From positions 62,001 through 126,000 of the forward strand of contig CAZQIV010000002.1 of assembly GCA_964593705.1 (NCBI GenBank): DNA of 64,000 nt. Reading direction: 5' to 3'. Below the pieces are notes generated by a model. It saw only the letters and a program-made list of their open reading frames with translations, ran no database searches and was not told the origin of the DNA. Position numbers and translations under genes: made by a program. Source of the DNA: SABY01 sp964593705 (GTDB taxonomy: Bacteria > Bacteroidota > Bacteroidia > Bacteroidales > 4484-276). Below are positions 17,204 to 26,178 of the stretch, in pieces; the first letter of the stretch is position 1; each line of letters starts with the position of its first letter.

Positions 17204-20200
17204 TTAGCTAGTTTTATTATATCCTTAGCGTCTTCGAATGCTTTTGTAATTGACCAGTTACTGAGAATGCTATTTTTAATTAGATATACACAGTCTTTTC
17301 CAACTATTCTATTTTGTAAAAGCGTAAACTTTTTCGAGCTGGATTTTAATAATTCTTCACTTATGGAATATGTTAATATTTTTTTTGATGAAACTTGAGA
17401 GTTTTTAGAACCATTAAAATAAATTGCAACCACGGTTATGCCTGAGCCAAAAACATTATCAATATATGATTCTATTCGAGGGGTATCTGTAAAATAGAGT
17501 TCAAACATATCCTTCAATGTTTGCTTATATTCTTTTAATGGAGTTTTGTTTTTTTCAAGTATTGTTTTACCTGACATAAGAGAATCTTTAATCCTTTGTC
17601 TTTCATAAAAACTTAATTCATATAAATCATAGATTAATTCATTTAATAAGGCTTTATCCTCACCATCATATTCCAGTTTCTCATCAGTGATATCTTGACT
17701 TAATTCTGTTATTTCGGATATTATATTCTCATCAAGTTGTTCCGGTATAGGTATATTTCTAATGGCAGCGGTCGTAATATTCGACATATTTGCTCCGTCA
17801 TGTCTCCTATATTTTAGTGTTAAAAAATATTCGATTAATTCAGAATTCAACAAAGCAGTAATAAACGGATATAGCTTTTCATCTTGTAATTTTATTCCAT
17901 AGATCAAATTAGAAAAAAATAGGTTTTTATTTGAATAGGCAGCCTTAATCTTATTACCAAATCTATTTACTACTATCTTCTTACCCTCAAAAACTAGCAT
18001 ACTTCGAATGCGTTGAAAATTGTGCTTATTTACATCATTTTTATTTATGTAGCCATCAATATTATTAATTCTAAACGATTCAATTATTTCTGTAGGTTGA
18101 TAAATATATGGCGTATCATAGTAATTGTCTTCATTTTTACTTAAATATTTTTCAAAAGCAAATTTTTCATGCCATAAAGCTTTTTCATTATTTGAAAACT
18201 TGTTAAAATCACTTAATGAATAATAACTTTCCAATTTTTTATTTCCAATTCTTTTTAAACCCTCAAAGCTTAGCTTTTCATCTTTAAATAAATATTCGTC
18301 TAATTTGTTCTTATCAGATATCTTCCTTATTAATTCTAAATCATATTCATTTCCTATCAAATAATCACGTAAAACAATCTTATTTGTTTGTATGAGTTTT
18401 TGCCTTAAATCAATTCGTTTATCTTCTTGTATAATCAATAAGTTGAATTCTTTTGAATATAGTTCTAAATCAACAGGATAGTATTTTATAATAGATGTTG
18501 GTAAAACATTTTTATTATTAAATATTGTAACAACAACTGGTTCTCCTGCTCTTTCGAATAATATCTTTCTAACTCTTGATAGTTCGTAAAAGGTTTCTAT
18601 TTGATACTGTGAAAAGAAAAAATCTTGAAAATGAACTGAATTATCATTATAAAAATTTGAACTGTTTTGTACAAACCCAAATTTTGTATTTGCATTAGCC
18701 CAATCTTTAATTTTAAGCATAAATGCCTGAGATATTTGATTATCTCCAATTATTTTGCTTGCATATATTTTTCTGCCATTTATTTCAGTAAAATAGTTTT
18801 TCAGAAAACTTAGCTCCTTCTCATTATCTTTATCCTGTTTTATTTTAAAAAATGGTGGGTTTCCAACTATGTATTTAAAAGTGTTTCCAACAAAATGCAG
18901 TTTGGTTTCACCAATTTCAAGGGAGTTTCCATTTATTATATTCTGAGAAAAATCTGGGAATATTATAATTTCATTACCGTTTACTATTTTTTGTTTTACG
19001 TACTCTTTTATATCCTCATTGTTTAATCCTTTAAGTACTTCTAAGTAAAGGGCAAAAATAGTTAGTCGCCAAGCTGTGTTTTTCTTCTCTATTCCAAAGA
19101 TGTATTTTTTTAATAGTTTTATACGGTGTTCTATAATTTCAGAAATGCTTGCTTCCTCCTCAATTTGCGATTTTTGTAATATTTTTCGATATGATAGAAT
19201 TAGAAACATTCCTGAACCACAGGCGGGGTCAAGAACCGTGCCTGTCTCTGATATTACTTCATCAATAATTAAGTGTGCTAATTTTGGAGGCGTGTAGTAT
19301 ATGCCTTCGTCACGTTGGTCTTTTTCAAGAAACACTTCGTAGATATGGCTGATAAACTCTATAGGAATTACATCAAATTGAAAATCAAAAAGCCTTAACT
19401 GGCTTGATTTTTTATCTTCTTGTATCGCACTGAGAATTGAAAGAGAGGAATTACTAATGTAATCTTCTTCAATAGTAGGTGAAGCAAATAGACGATTGCT
19501 AAAAATCTTATTTAATAAATAATATAATTGATTGATTTTTTGAGGATCATTCTCTTGTAACAATAATTTATAGTTTGTACCCTTACCAAAATAATGTTGA
19601 TAAAAGTCCGAATTGATGATATGGTTGTCTTCAAGAAATTTGATAAACAACATCCTGTCAATTAGAGCTTGTATCTCTTCTGTTTTATCCTTTCCAATTT
19701 TTTTCTCTAAATCATTTCTAAGTAATTTAAGCTGTTCAACCAGTTTTTTATCAATTCGCTCATTGTGTTTTATATTGCGAATGAAATCTGAATAATTTGT
19801 CCAAAATGCTCCAGAATCAAATTGCCATTTTTGAATTCTTCTAAGTTTTTGTTCATCCTCACCTTTTATTTTAAATTCGTCAATCTTGGCAGATTGCTTT
19901 CTTGGATTAGATTTAGCATAATTGAGTGAAATCTTATCTGATTCCTTAAAATAAAAAAAGAGGTCGTATTTATCCTTATTCCAGAAATACCGTTTTATCT
20001 CAAATAACTCCTTCTCACTTAATGGTATTAAAATTAAACAGAAGGAACTATTGGAACTTTCATTATTATAGGCGAATAAATTCCCCGAGAGTTTATTGCT
20101 AAGTTTTTTGTTATCTGACAAATGCAAAGTTTCCTTTACGATATCTTTATCGAAAGTGAATCCTAAATTCACGAAAAATGTTTGCATTAAACCCATCAAA

Positions 20201-20223
20201 TTTGCAATATAAAACCTTTTCAA
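17200..20223 (-). CDS. N6-adenine DNA methyltransferase (type II/IIG-like)
   Basis: 1007 residues. The methyltransferase core has motif I DPACGSGMFLI preceded by the typical IYYTPPKLAHLII lead-in, and catalytic motif IV NPPF in YIVGNPPFFKI, which indicate N6-adenine methylation. A long N-terminal region (about 300 residues) with no clear nuclease motif precedes it, and a C-terminal region of about 400 residues probably recognises DNA (IRNIPIPEQLDENI resembles the end of a target-recognition domain). Size resembles Eco57I-type enzymes, but the nuclease seems to be a separate downstream protein. The AT-rich composition and flanking direct repeats point to horizontal transfer. Confidence 0.85.
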   Translation of the reverse strand: MKRFYIANLMGLMQTFFVNLGFTFDKDIVKETLHLSDNKKLSNKLSGNLFAYNNESSNSSFCLILIPLSEKELFEIKRYFWNKDKYDLFFYFKESDKISLNYAKSNPRKQSAKIDEFKIKGEDEQKLRRIQKWQFDSGAFWTNYSDFIRNIKHNERIDKKLVEQLKLLRNDLEKKIGKDKTEEIQALIDRMLFIKFLEDNHIINSDFYQHYFGKGTNYKLLLQENDPQKINQLYYLLNKIFSNRLFASPTIEEDYISNSSLSILSAIQEDKKSSQLRLFDFQFDVIPIEFISHIYEVFLEKDQRDEGIYYTPPKLAHLIIDEVISETGTVLDPACGSGMFLILSYRKILQKSQIEEEASISEIIEHRIKLLKKYIFGIEKKNTAWRLTIFALYLEVLKGLNNEDIKEYVKQKIVNGNEIIIFPDFSQNIINGNSLEIGETKLHFVGNTFKYIVGNPPFFKIKQDKDNEKELSFLKNYFTEINGRKIYASKIIGDNQISQAFMLKIKDWANANTKFGFVQNSSNFYNDNSVHFQDFFFSQYQIETFYELSRVRKILFERAGEPVVVTIFNNKNVLPTSIIKYYPVDLELYSKEFNLLIIQEDKRIDLRQKLIQTNKIVLRDYLIGNEYDLELIRKISDKNKLDEYLFKDEKLSFEGLKRIGNKKLESYYSLSDFNKFSNNEKALWHEKFAFEKYLSKNEDNYYDTPYIYQPTEIIESFRINNIDGYINKNDVNKHNFQRIRSMLVFEGKKIVVNRFGNKIKAAYSNKNLFFSNLIYGIKLQDEKLYPFITALLNSELIEYFLTLKYRRHDGANMSNITTAAIRNIPIPEQLDENIISEITELSQDITDEKLEYDGEDKALLNELIYDLYELSFYERQRIKDSLMSGKTILEKNKTPLKEYKQTLKDMFELYFTDTPRIESYIDNVFGSGITVVAIYFNGSKNSQVSSKKILTYSISEELLKSSSKKFTLLQNRIVGKDCVYLIKNSILSNWSITKAFEDAKDIIKLAK

Positions 20224-20365
20224 AGGTAATAAATTATTTGTTGTTGAATAATTGAAATCTGTAGGCTCTAATCATAAGTTTTGTACAAAATGTTATACAG
20301 ATAAAAGTTCGTTAACTACCTGAATGTTGGACAAATTGCACTCTTTTGCAATTTTTGGTCTAAGC

Positions 20366-20388
20366 GTTGGCTTGTGCGAATTGCAAAT
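20366..20388. repeat. Right copy of the 23-bp direct repeat bounding the restriction module
   Basis: Identical to 16436-16458. A small hairpin (AAATTGCA ... TGCAATTT) lies just to its left, at about 20332-20354. Confidence 0.8.
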
Positions 20389-20735
20389 CTGTGCAATGTG
20401 CGTGGGCTTCTTCACTATGTGGGTAGGTACAAACAAAATTAATTCTATTTGGTAGCGTTTTATTTTTTTGTCTATTTTCTATTCCCATTTGTTTCGTTTT
20501 ATTACTTCGGTATCTTATTCAGCCTTGCAGGTAACAGCATAGATATGTTTCCGGACTTAAGGTTCGAACACCTCACTCAGCAAAATACTTAAGCGGGAAA
20601 GAACTCCCGAAAATAAAACCAATTTAATTTCAGAATTCCACATTCGTTGAAAGTTTATTTTTCAGGCTGCCAAATTTAGGGAAATATTTATTGGGAAGGC
20701 ATGCCTTGTCTCTACAAAAAAATACCCCAATAACC
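20389..20735. other. Intergenic region between the restriction module and the HD hydrolase gene
   Basis: No gene seen. Apart from the direct repeat at its edge I recognise nothing. Confidence 0.5.
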
Positions 20736-21425
20736 CTACCTCCTCCCTTCCCACTCCCCATAAAACTGCTCCAGGAAATCTTTCATATATTGATGCCTTT
20801 CCTGCGCCATAAGTTTTCCGGAGGCGGTGTTCATTTTATCTTTAAGCAAAAGTAACTTTTCGTAAAAATGGTTGATGGTGGGTGAATCGCCTTTTTTGTA
20901 TTCCTCCTTGCTCATGTTTAGTTTGGGCTTTTCCTCCGGGTTGTATATGGATCGGTTTTTAAATCCCCCATAATTAAAAGCCCGTGCAATGCCAATAGCC
21001 CCGATGGCATCCAGTCGGTCGGCATCCTGCACCACGGCCATCTCGGGGGAATGAAAATCCACTTTTCCCAGGCTGTTCTTGAACGACATGTTTTTGATAA
21101 TGTGTACCAGGTGCTCAATTTCTTCATCACTAACAGTTTGCGTTTTCAGGAAATCAGATGCTGTTTTTGGCCCGATATCTTCGTTGCCATCATTAAATTT
21201 TGGATCGGCAATATCGTGGAGCAGGGCGGCAAGTTCTACAATAAAAAGATCGACATCTTCGGTTTCGGCAATTTTTTTTGAGGTTTTCCAAACGCGGTAG
21301 ATGTGCCACCAGTCATGGCCGCCTTCGGCATCAGCCAAAGTTTCTTTTACAAACTGTTCGGTTTGATGGATGATGGCCTTTTGTTGTTTTGATGTTAGCA
21401 TAAATAAATTTTTGTAATCCGTCAT
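20736..21425 (-). CDS. HD-domain phosphohydrolase (YedJ-like)
   Basis: 229 residues. The HD superfamily metal-binding pattern is complete: GGHDWWHIYRVW (first His), LLHDIAD (the HD pair), and VQDADRLDAIGAIGIARAF (last Asp). This arrangement matches the YedJ/YpgQ group of predicted nucleotide phosphohydrolases. An alternative start is the Met at residue 9 (21401), because the first ATG lies at the edge of a repeat element. Substrate is unknown. It stands alone, 120 bp from the M64 peptidase gene. Confidence 0.88.
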   Translation of the reverse strand: MTDYKNLFMLTSKQQKAIIHQTEQFVKETLADAEGGHDWWHIYRVWKTSKKIAETEDVDLFIVELAALLHDIADPKFNDGNEDIGPKTASDFLKTQTVSDEEIEHLVHIIKNMSFKNSLGKVDFHSPEMAVVQDADRLDAIGAIGIARAFNYGGFKNRSIYNPEEKPKLNMSKEEYKKGDSPTINHFYEKLLLLKDKMNTASGKLMAQERHQYMKDFLEQFYGEWEGRR

Positions 21426-21427
21426 TA

Positions 21428-21547
21428 CTATTCAGGGTCTGTTTTTATAGTGCTGTTTTTTCCCGCAAATTTCGCTGATTAGCGCTGATTTTTTTCTGCG
21501 AAAACCTGCGTTATCTGCGGGAAACCTGACTAAAAAGACAAACTCTA
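21428..21547. repeat. TTAG-type element between the HD and M64 genes
   Basis: Left end TTCAGGGTCTGTTTTTATAG and right end AAAAAGACAAACTCTATT fit the family. The interior has GCTGATTAGCGCTGAT and CTGCGTTATCTGCGGG. Its right-end CTA (21545-21547) is the stop codon (TAG) of the M64 gene on the minus strand. Confidence 0.65.
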
Positions 21548-22972
21548 TTTTGAATACTGATCGATAACCTGCTCGATGGCTCTGCGGCAGGCGGGGCAAA
21601 ATTCCTGTTTGTTGCGTGTAAACATGATGCAGTCGATGGCCGAGCGATACTGCCCGTGTTGCGAATAGTTAGCCCCTTCGAAGGCACCCGTGGTGTTTTT
21701 GTTTTCCATCCCGCCAATCATGTCCAGCATTTCTTTTTTCTCCCTCATAAATAAATCCTCAACCTGCGACTCCGGAACTTTGGCTGCGCGGAGTGCCGTG
21801 CGTTCCTTCTGAATTTCCTGGCTGTGGGCATCAAATTTTTCCTTATCCCATGGGGTTGGTATGGGAGTTCCGGGTTCCACCAAATCTTTCCATTTCAAAT
21901 TTTCAGGATCGGGCAAGGCTGTTACATTAGGTTCCCAGGGCTCCACGGTAACATCAGGAATTTCGTAGGAAACAGAGGAGGAATAATATTCATCGGCCAG
22001 GGCAGCAAAGGAGTGCCCAAACTCATGCACAAAAATATAATTGGAGAATTTATTATCAGCGGCCACCGTGGAATACAAATTAAAAATGCCTCCGCCACCA
22101 TAAGTTTTTTCGTTGATAAGAATATACATGTAATCGTAAGGAACCGTTGAGGCCACATCGCGTATGGTGCGGTTATCGTAAGCCAGGGCATAGCGCTCAG
22201 AATCGAAAGCACTGTACGACATCGACAGCGGGGTTCTTTTAAACACACCCGGATGGGGCTTATTTACTCCGCTCACAGCAGCGGGGGTTTCGACTACCCG
22301 CACATTAAAATCAGCTTTTCGGGATTTGTAGGGCTCCACATTAAAAAGTTCTGCCGCAAGGCGTTTTACATCCCCCCTGAATTTTTCCATCTCATCTTTA
22401 CTGTATCCATCTCCTAAAATTACAATATCCACATGATTATTTGGCGATCCGTTTTCAATCAAAACCCAGGAATCATAAGGACTTTCGTACGATGCAGGAT
22501 TGGCTTGCCTGGAAGCGGGATCGATAGTATAAGTCCAGAGCGGAACAAATTCATTTTTATTGTTTCGCTTTTTGATGGTTAAAACTACAGGATTTTTAGG
22601 CCAGGGTAAACGCACTGATTCGTGAAATGTACCCCATTGTTCTTTGGCTTCGGGAATGGTTTGCCACTCGCCAAAGATGCTTCCAAAACCACGGCTGTAA
22701 ATTGGCTTCATGGTTTCTTCATCTTTAATTTCAACAAAATAAAGCCCACGGTTCAGGTCGTCAAGCAATATGGTTTTACTTCCTGCCCAGGTTCCGTCAT
22801 TTAAAATTCTGTCGGGCGAAAAGTGCTCCTCCGTGGCAGTTCCGCTGTGGAAGTAATCGAAGCGCATGGTGGCATCGGTAAAATAATGGTCATAGTTTAT
22901 TCCAAGAGAAGACTGCGCAAAAATGCCTGTAAATGCAAGGCTCAGCAAAAAGCTTAAAAAAATGTGTTTCAT
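21545..22972 (-). CDS. Secreted M64-family metallopeptidase
   Basis: 475 residues with a clear signal peptide ending at GIFAQ. An N-terminal beta domain (about residues 25-170) is followed by the peptidase domain: VDIVILGDGYSKDEM opens it, and the zinc motif HEFGHSFAALADEYY has the two His at about residues 316 and 320. C-terminal Cys residues (CIMFTRN...FCPACR) may form a disulfide or metal site. M64 is named for IgA peptidases of gut bacteria, but the members are broad and the substrate here is unknown. Probably periplasmic or exported. Confidence 0.93.
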   Translation of the reverse strand: MKHIFLSFLLSLAFTGIFAQSSLGINYDHYFTDATMRFDYFHSGTATEEHFSPDRILNDGTWAGSKTILLDDLNRGLYFVEIKDEETMKPIYSRGFGSIFGEWQTIPEAKEQWGTFHESVRLPWPKNPVVLTIKKRNNKNEFVPLWTYTIDPASRQANPASYESPYDSWVLIENGSPNNHVDIVILGDGYSKDEMEKFRGDVKRLAAELFNVEPYKSRKADFNVRVVETPAAVSGVNKPHPGVFKRTPLSMSYSAFDSERYALAYDNRTIRDVASTVPYDYMYILINEKTYGGGGIFNLYSTVAADNKFSNYIFVHEFGHSFAALADEYYSSSVSYEIPDVTVEPWEPNVTALPDPENLKWKDLVEPGTPIPTPWDKEKFDAHSQEIQKERTALRAAKVPESQVEDLFMREKKEMLDMIGGMENKNTTGAFEGANYSQHGQYRSAIDCIMFTRNKQEFCPACRRAIEQVIDQYSK

Positions 22973-22991
22973 TATTGTGGAAATTAATGTT

Positions 22992-23312
22992 TTACGAAAG
23001 GTTTAATTCGCCGTCGAGGCCTGCAATTTTAAATGTTTTTTTGATGAAAGGATTTGAATTAACGATCGAAAAATTTTCCTTGCCAACTTTTTTGGCATAC
23101 AAAACACACAACCTTATAAACGATGAGGTAACAAACTCTACCATTTCGAAATCGAAAACCACCAGGAGTCGCTTGTCGCTTTGCGGGACGAAGTTTGTCA
23201 TTATCCGCTCTTCAATTTCAGGTTGAAGTTTCACGGACACGTCAGTATCCAGCTTCCCTGAAAATTTACAGGTTTGGATGTGTTCAATTTCATTATAAAA
23301 ATATTCAGCCAT
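22992..23312 (-). CDS. STAS-domain protein (anti-sigma factor antagonist-like)
   Basis: 106 residues with the STAS pattern: a short beta N-terminus, KFSGKLDTDVSVKL, then LLVVFDFEMVEFVTSSFIRL, where the Ser-Ser pair occupies the usual phosphorylation loop, then SIVNSNPFIKKTFKIAG. Such proteins bind anti-sigma or kinase-like partners in regulatory switches, but no partner kinase is adjacent. It lies 11 bp downstream of the aldehyde dehydrogenase gene on the same strand, so the two may be co-transcribed. Confidence 0.8.
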   Translation of the reverse strand: MAEYFYNEIEHIQTCKFSGKLDTDVSVKLQPEIEERIMTNFVPQSDKRLLVVFDFEMVEFVTSSFIRLCVLYAKKVGKENFSIVNSNPFIKKTFKIAGLDGELNLS

Positions 23313-23323
23313 AATATTTATTT

Positions 23324-24754
23324 TTAAAAGTTTTTATTGTAATCAGAAAGTGTTTGTGCAGCAGTACCTGATTCATCGAAATATTTATTTTGATCAAATT
23401 TAAACCATTTTTCATTTGTAACGCGACGGCATACGCGCTGGATGTTGATGAGATGGCGGGCAGTAACATTTTCGGTGGTAATGTTTTTTCCTCCGCTGCC
23501 ACAGCCAAGCGTGAGCGATGTGGGTAAGTTGTTAAATATCCCCCCAACAGCGCCTTGTACCGAAGGCGTGTTAACCATAATGCGTCCGGCATTCATGAGT
23601 TGCGAAAATTCGAGTATTCGTTTTTCGTTGTTGGCATATATGCAGGCTGTGTGGCCAATTCCTCCCAAATAATTGAGGTCGATGCACAACTTTACTGCCG
23701 AGGAATAGTCGGTGGTTTCGTAGAATGCAAGCACCGGTGCCAGGATTTCCTGAGAAAGTGGGTGTGTTTTACCTACATTTTCCTGACGGGCAATCAGGAG
23801 TTTTGTCCCTTCAGGAACTGAAATCCCTGCCAGTTCGGCAATGTATGAAACAGGTTTCCCAACCACATCGCCACTCATAATTCCTTTTTCGTAGTTGAAG
23901 ACAACCTTTTCAATTTTCTTGATTTGCTCCTTATCCAAAAAATAACAGCCCTGTTTTTCAAATTCAGAAATTAGATTTGCTGAGATGGATTTTTCACAAA
24001 CCACGGCCTGCTCGCTGGCACATATAGTCCCGTTATCGAAAGTTTTAGAATTAAGGATGCATTTTACGGCAAAGGGAATGTCTGCACTTTCATCGATAAA
24101 TACGGGCACATTTCCCGGCCCCACACCAAGCGCAGGGTTGCCCGAACTGTAAGCAGCATGTACCAGTCCTGTTCCTCCGGTTGCAAGGATGAGGGCAGTT
24201 TTTGGGTGGATCATAAACTCGTGGGTAAGATCGCGGTTTGTTTCGGGCAATATTTGAATACAATCTTCGGGAGCCCCTGCTTCGAGGGCAGCCTTGTAGC
24301 AAATATTTACGGCTTCTTCGCAAGCTTTTGGCGCTTTGCGCGGAGGGCTTATGATAATAGGATTTCGCGACTTGAGCGCTATGAGGATTTTAAACATTAC
24401 CGTTGAGGTGGGATTGGTAACCGGAATGATTCCAAAAATGGGGCCGATGGGTTGGGCAATCTCCACCATACCTGTATTGGCATCTATTGAAATTACCCCG
24501 GCAGTTTTTTCGTTTTTAATGCTTTCGTAAACAAGCTGCGTTCCCACCACATTTTTAATCACTTTGTGTTGCCATAGCCCTATTTCGGTTTCTTCGGCAG
24601 CCATTTTGGCCAGCTTCACACGGGCTTCAAAACCGGCTTCAAAAACCTTTTTTACGATCGCATCGGTTTGTTGCTGGTTGAACTGATTAAACACAGCGCC
24701 CGACATCACTGCATTTCCAACAATTTCATCTGCAATTTCTTTGTAGCTTTTCAT
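23324..24754 (-). CDS. CoA-acylating aldehyde dehydrogenase (acetaldehyde dehydrogenase type)
   Basis: 476 residues from ATG 24754; the frame extends to 24811 but the extra 19 residues look non-coding. It resembles the N-terminal half of AdhE and EutE-like enzymes, which interconvert acetaldehyde and acetyl-CoA with NAD. Visible signatures: GMVEIAQPIGPIFGIIPVTN, LATGGTGLVHAAYSSG, and the catalytic Cys at about residue 245 in NGTICASEQ. The alcohol dehydrogenase half of AdhE is absent, so it is a stand-alone acylating enzyme. There are no microcompartment shell genes nearby. Confidence 0.9.
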   Translation of the reverse strand: MKSYKEIADEIVGNAVMSGAVFNQFNQQQTDAIVKKVFEAGFEARVKLAKMAAEETEIGLWQHKVIKNVVGTQLVYESIKNEKTAGVISIDANTGMVEIAQPIGPIFGIIPVTNPTSTVMFKILIALKSRNPIIISPPRKAPKACEEAVNICYKAALEAGAPEDCIQILPETNRDLTHEFMIHPKTALILATGGTGLVHAAYSSGNPALGVGPGNVPVFIDESADIPFAVKCILNSKTFDNGTICASEQAVVCEKSISANLISEFEKQGCYFLDKEQIKKIEKVVFNYEKGIMSGDVVGKPVSYIAELAGISVPEGTKLLIARQENVGKTHPLSQEILAPVLAFYETTDYSSAVKLCIDLNYLGGIGHTACIYANNEKRILEFSQLMNAGRIMVNTPSVQGAVGGIFNNLPTSLTLGCGSGGKNITTENVTARHLINIQRVCRRVTNEKWFKFDQNKYFDESGTAAQTLSDYNKNF

Positions 24755-24947
24755 TTTTCTTTTTTTGATAGTTAATATTTTCAGCTTTGTTATTCTGAAT
24801 AAACTCCTCAAACATGCCTGGTTTTTAAATGCTCACTAACTTTTTTTGGAGGAGCAAATATAAAAAATTATGCGGTTTGGTAGAAAAGTAAAAACATTGC
24901 TGCAAGTGTTTTGAAAATTGTTTCTTTTTATTAGACTACACTCTTTA

Positions 24948-25110
24948 ATTAGAGTCGGTCTATAAACTCGTAATCTGCCGCACACCCCTCTAACTCCCCT
25001 GAAGGGGAGAACCAGCCAACGCACTGGCAGCGAGGGATCTCCCCTTAAGGGGATTAAGGGGTCGCGCAGGCAAAATTAGAAAAGAGCTGACTTTATGGAC
25101 AGACACTAAT
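24948..25110. repeat. TTAG-ended modular element, type E2 (copy 2)
   Basis: Starts ATTAGAGTCGGTCTATAAAC and ends GACAGACACTAAT. Same orientation as 7149-7310, with scattered base differences (for example AAGGGG for TAGGGG). Confidence 0.85.
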
Positions 25111-25323
25111 TAGAGTCTGTCTTTAAAGTAAATTTTTTGAAATATCAATTGCCCCATCCTTTAGGTTGGGGATTGAATTGAAGGAATGAATGCCCCCACC
25201 TTTTCGCTGTCAATGCCTTCGGCATTGACAGCGAAAAGGTGGGGAGGTCGTTTTAAACTCATTTTTCCCCAGGCTAAAGCCCGGGGCTAGTGAAAAACAT
25301 TGACTTTATGGACGCACACTAAT
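25109..25323. repeat. TTAG-ended modular element, type E1 (copy 2, inverted)
   Basis: Reverse complement of 6936-7150, nearly identical throughout, including the perfect hairpin core. Shares TAATTA junctions with the elements on both sides. Confidence 0.88.
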
Positions 25324-25421
25324 TAGAGCCTGCAGAAAAACTCAGAATAATAATCATAACATTATTTATGTAATGTGATAAATAAAAAACTGTTACGAAT
25401 TTTTCAGCAGCCCCTAATTAA
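25321..25421. repeat. TTAG-ended element, type R5 (copy 1)
   Basis: Left end TTAGAGCCTGCAGAAAAA, right end TTTTTCAGCAGCCCCTAA. The last 64 bases (25358-25421) recur at 48641-48703 at roughly 85 percent identity. Confidence 0.75.
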
Positions 25422-25459
25422 ATCTAAATTGTTAGTTAAACAAAAAACCACAATACAGC

Positions 25460-25993
25460 CTATTTGAAGCAATCAACTTCAGAATTAATCAAGGAGTTTG
25501 TAAACCCACCTTTTATCTTGCCGGTATTCTTTTCATTATCAAAATACCAATCATAGCTCAGGTATTTCCCCCAGATGTTTGGTGTGAAGTGGCCAAGAAT
25601 AATCCCCATTGACTGGCTATAAACAAGCTGTGGTTGTCCGCCTGCAATGATCTCGTAGTAGTATTTATCATTCCTTTCTAATTCAACCACAAATGGTTGA
25701 TTTTCGAGGAGTTCTTTTACCGTAACCTGCCGGGTGAAATATGCGAGTGCCGAAAATGTAAGGGTTTCATCAATCATGCTTTCGCTTATCGCAAATTGAA
25801 GTATGCCCCCGGCATTGGCGGCGGCACCCAGATGCTTGCTTATTATTTCGGCGCTTGCATACGATACAGGTTTACCGGTTTGTGCATCAATAACTTTTCC
25901 GGTTAGTGTTGTTGTTTCCTGCGCACATACTTGCACTACGGTATTGAATAGCAGGATAAAAAGCAATACCAAATTACGCTTTGTGGTTTTCAT
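25460..25993 (-). CDS. Exported protein with carboxypeptidase-regulatory-like domain
   Basis: 177 residues with a signal peptide (residues 1-24, ending VCAQ) and then the carboxypeptidase D regulatory-like beta domain common at the N-terminus of TonB-dependent receptors and in DUF4480-type proteins: TLTGKVIDAQTGKPVSYASA. The following 90 residues are not recognised. It lacks the plug and barrel of a receptor, so it is either a short family member or a C-terminally shortened gene. Confidence 0.75.
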   Translation of the reverse strand: MKTTKRNLVLLFILLFNTVVQVCAQETTTLTGKVIDAQTGKPVSYASAEIISKHLGAAANAGGILQFAISESMIDETLTFSALAYFTRQVTVKELLENQPFVVELERNDKYYYEIIAGGQPQLVYSQSMGIILGHFTPNIWGKYLSYDWYFDNEKNTGKIKGGFTNSLINSEVDCFK

Positions 25994-26031
25994 AATCTTG
26001 ATTTATTAAATGATAAAAACTTGCCGGTGAA

Positions 26032-26178
26032 CTTAGCCTGACCTATCAATAACCCCAGATTTTATTGGGTTAAAGCCCCGGTTCAACGAGCCTGCTGATT
26101 ACCTCCGGCTTAAACCGGAGGTAAATCATTATTTTACAATACAAGGTTTTAGCCCAAAAAATGAATTATTCAGGTTAG
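26032..26178. repeat. Imperfect inverted repeat overlapping a stop codon
   Basis: An inner perfect stem TTACCTCCGG/CCGGAGGTAA (26099-26124) lies within outer imperfect arms (TTTATTGGGTTAAAGCC facing TTTAGCCCAAAAAATGAA) and ends ATTCAGGTTAGGG. The TTA at 26175-26177 is the stop codon (TAA) of the downstream minus-strand exonuclease gene. Confidence 0.6.

Larger units (their letters stand above)
24755..25459. other. Intergenic region filled with tandem repeat elements
   Basis: No gene. Almost all of 24948-25421 consists of three abutting elements (types E2, E1 and R5) listed separately. Confidence 0.8.

Noticed and set aside
20560..20600. GGTTCGAA sequence suggesting a tRNA T-loop
   Set aside because: No acceptor, D or anticodon stems can be formed around it; no tRNA genes were found in the window.
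23324..24754. Aldehyde dehydrogenase as part of a bacterial microcompartment
   Set aside because: No shell protein or diol/ethanolamine genes are present; neighbours are a STAS protein and a peptidase.
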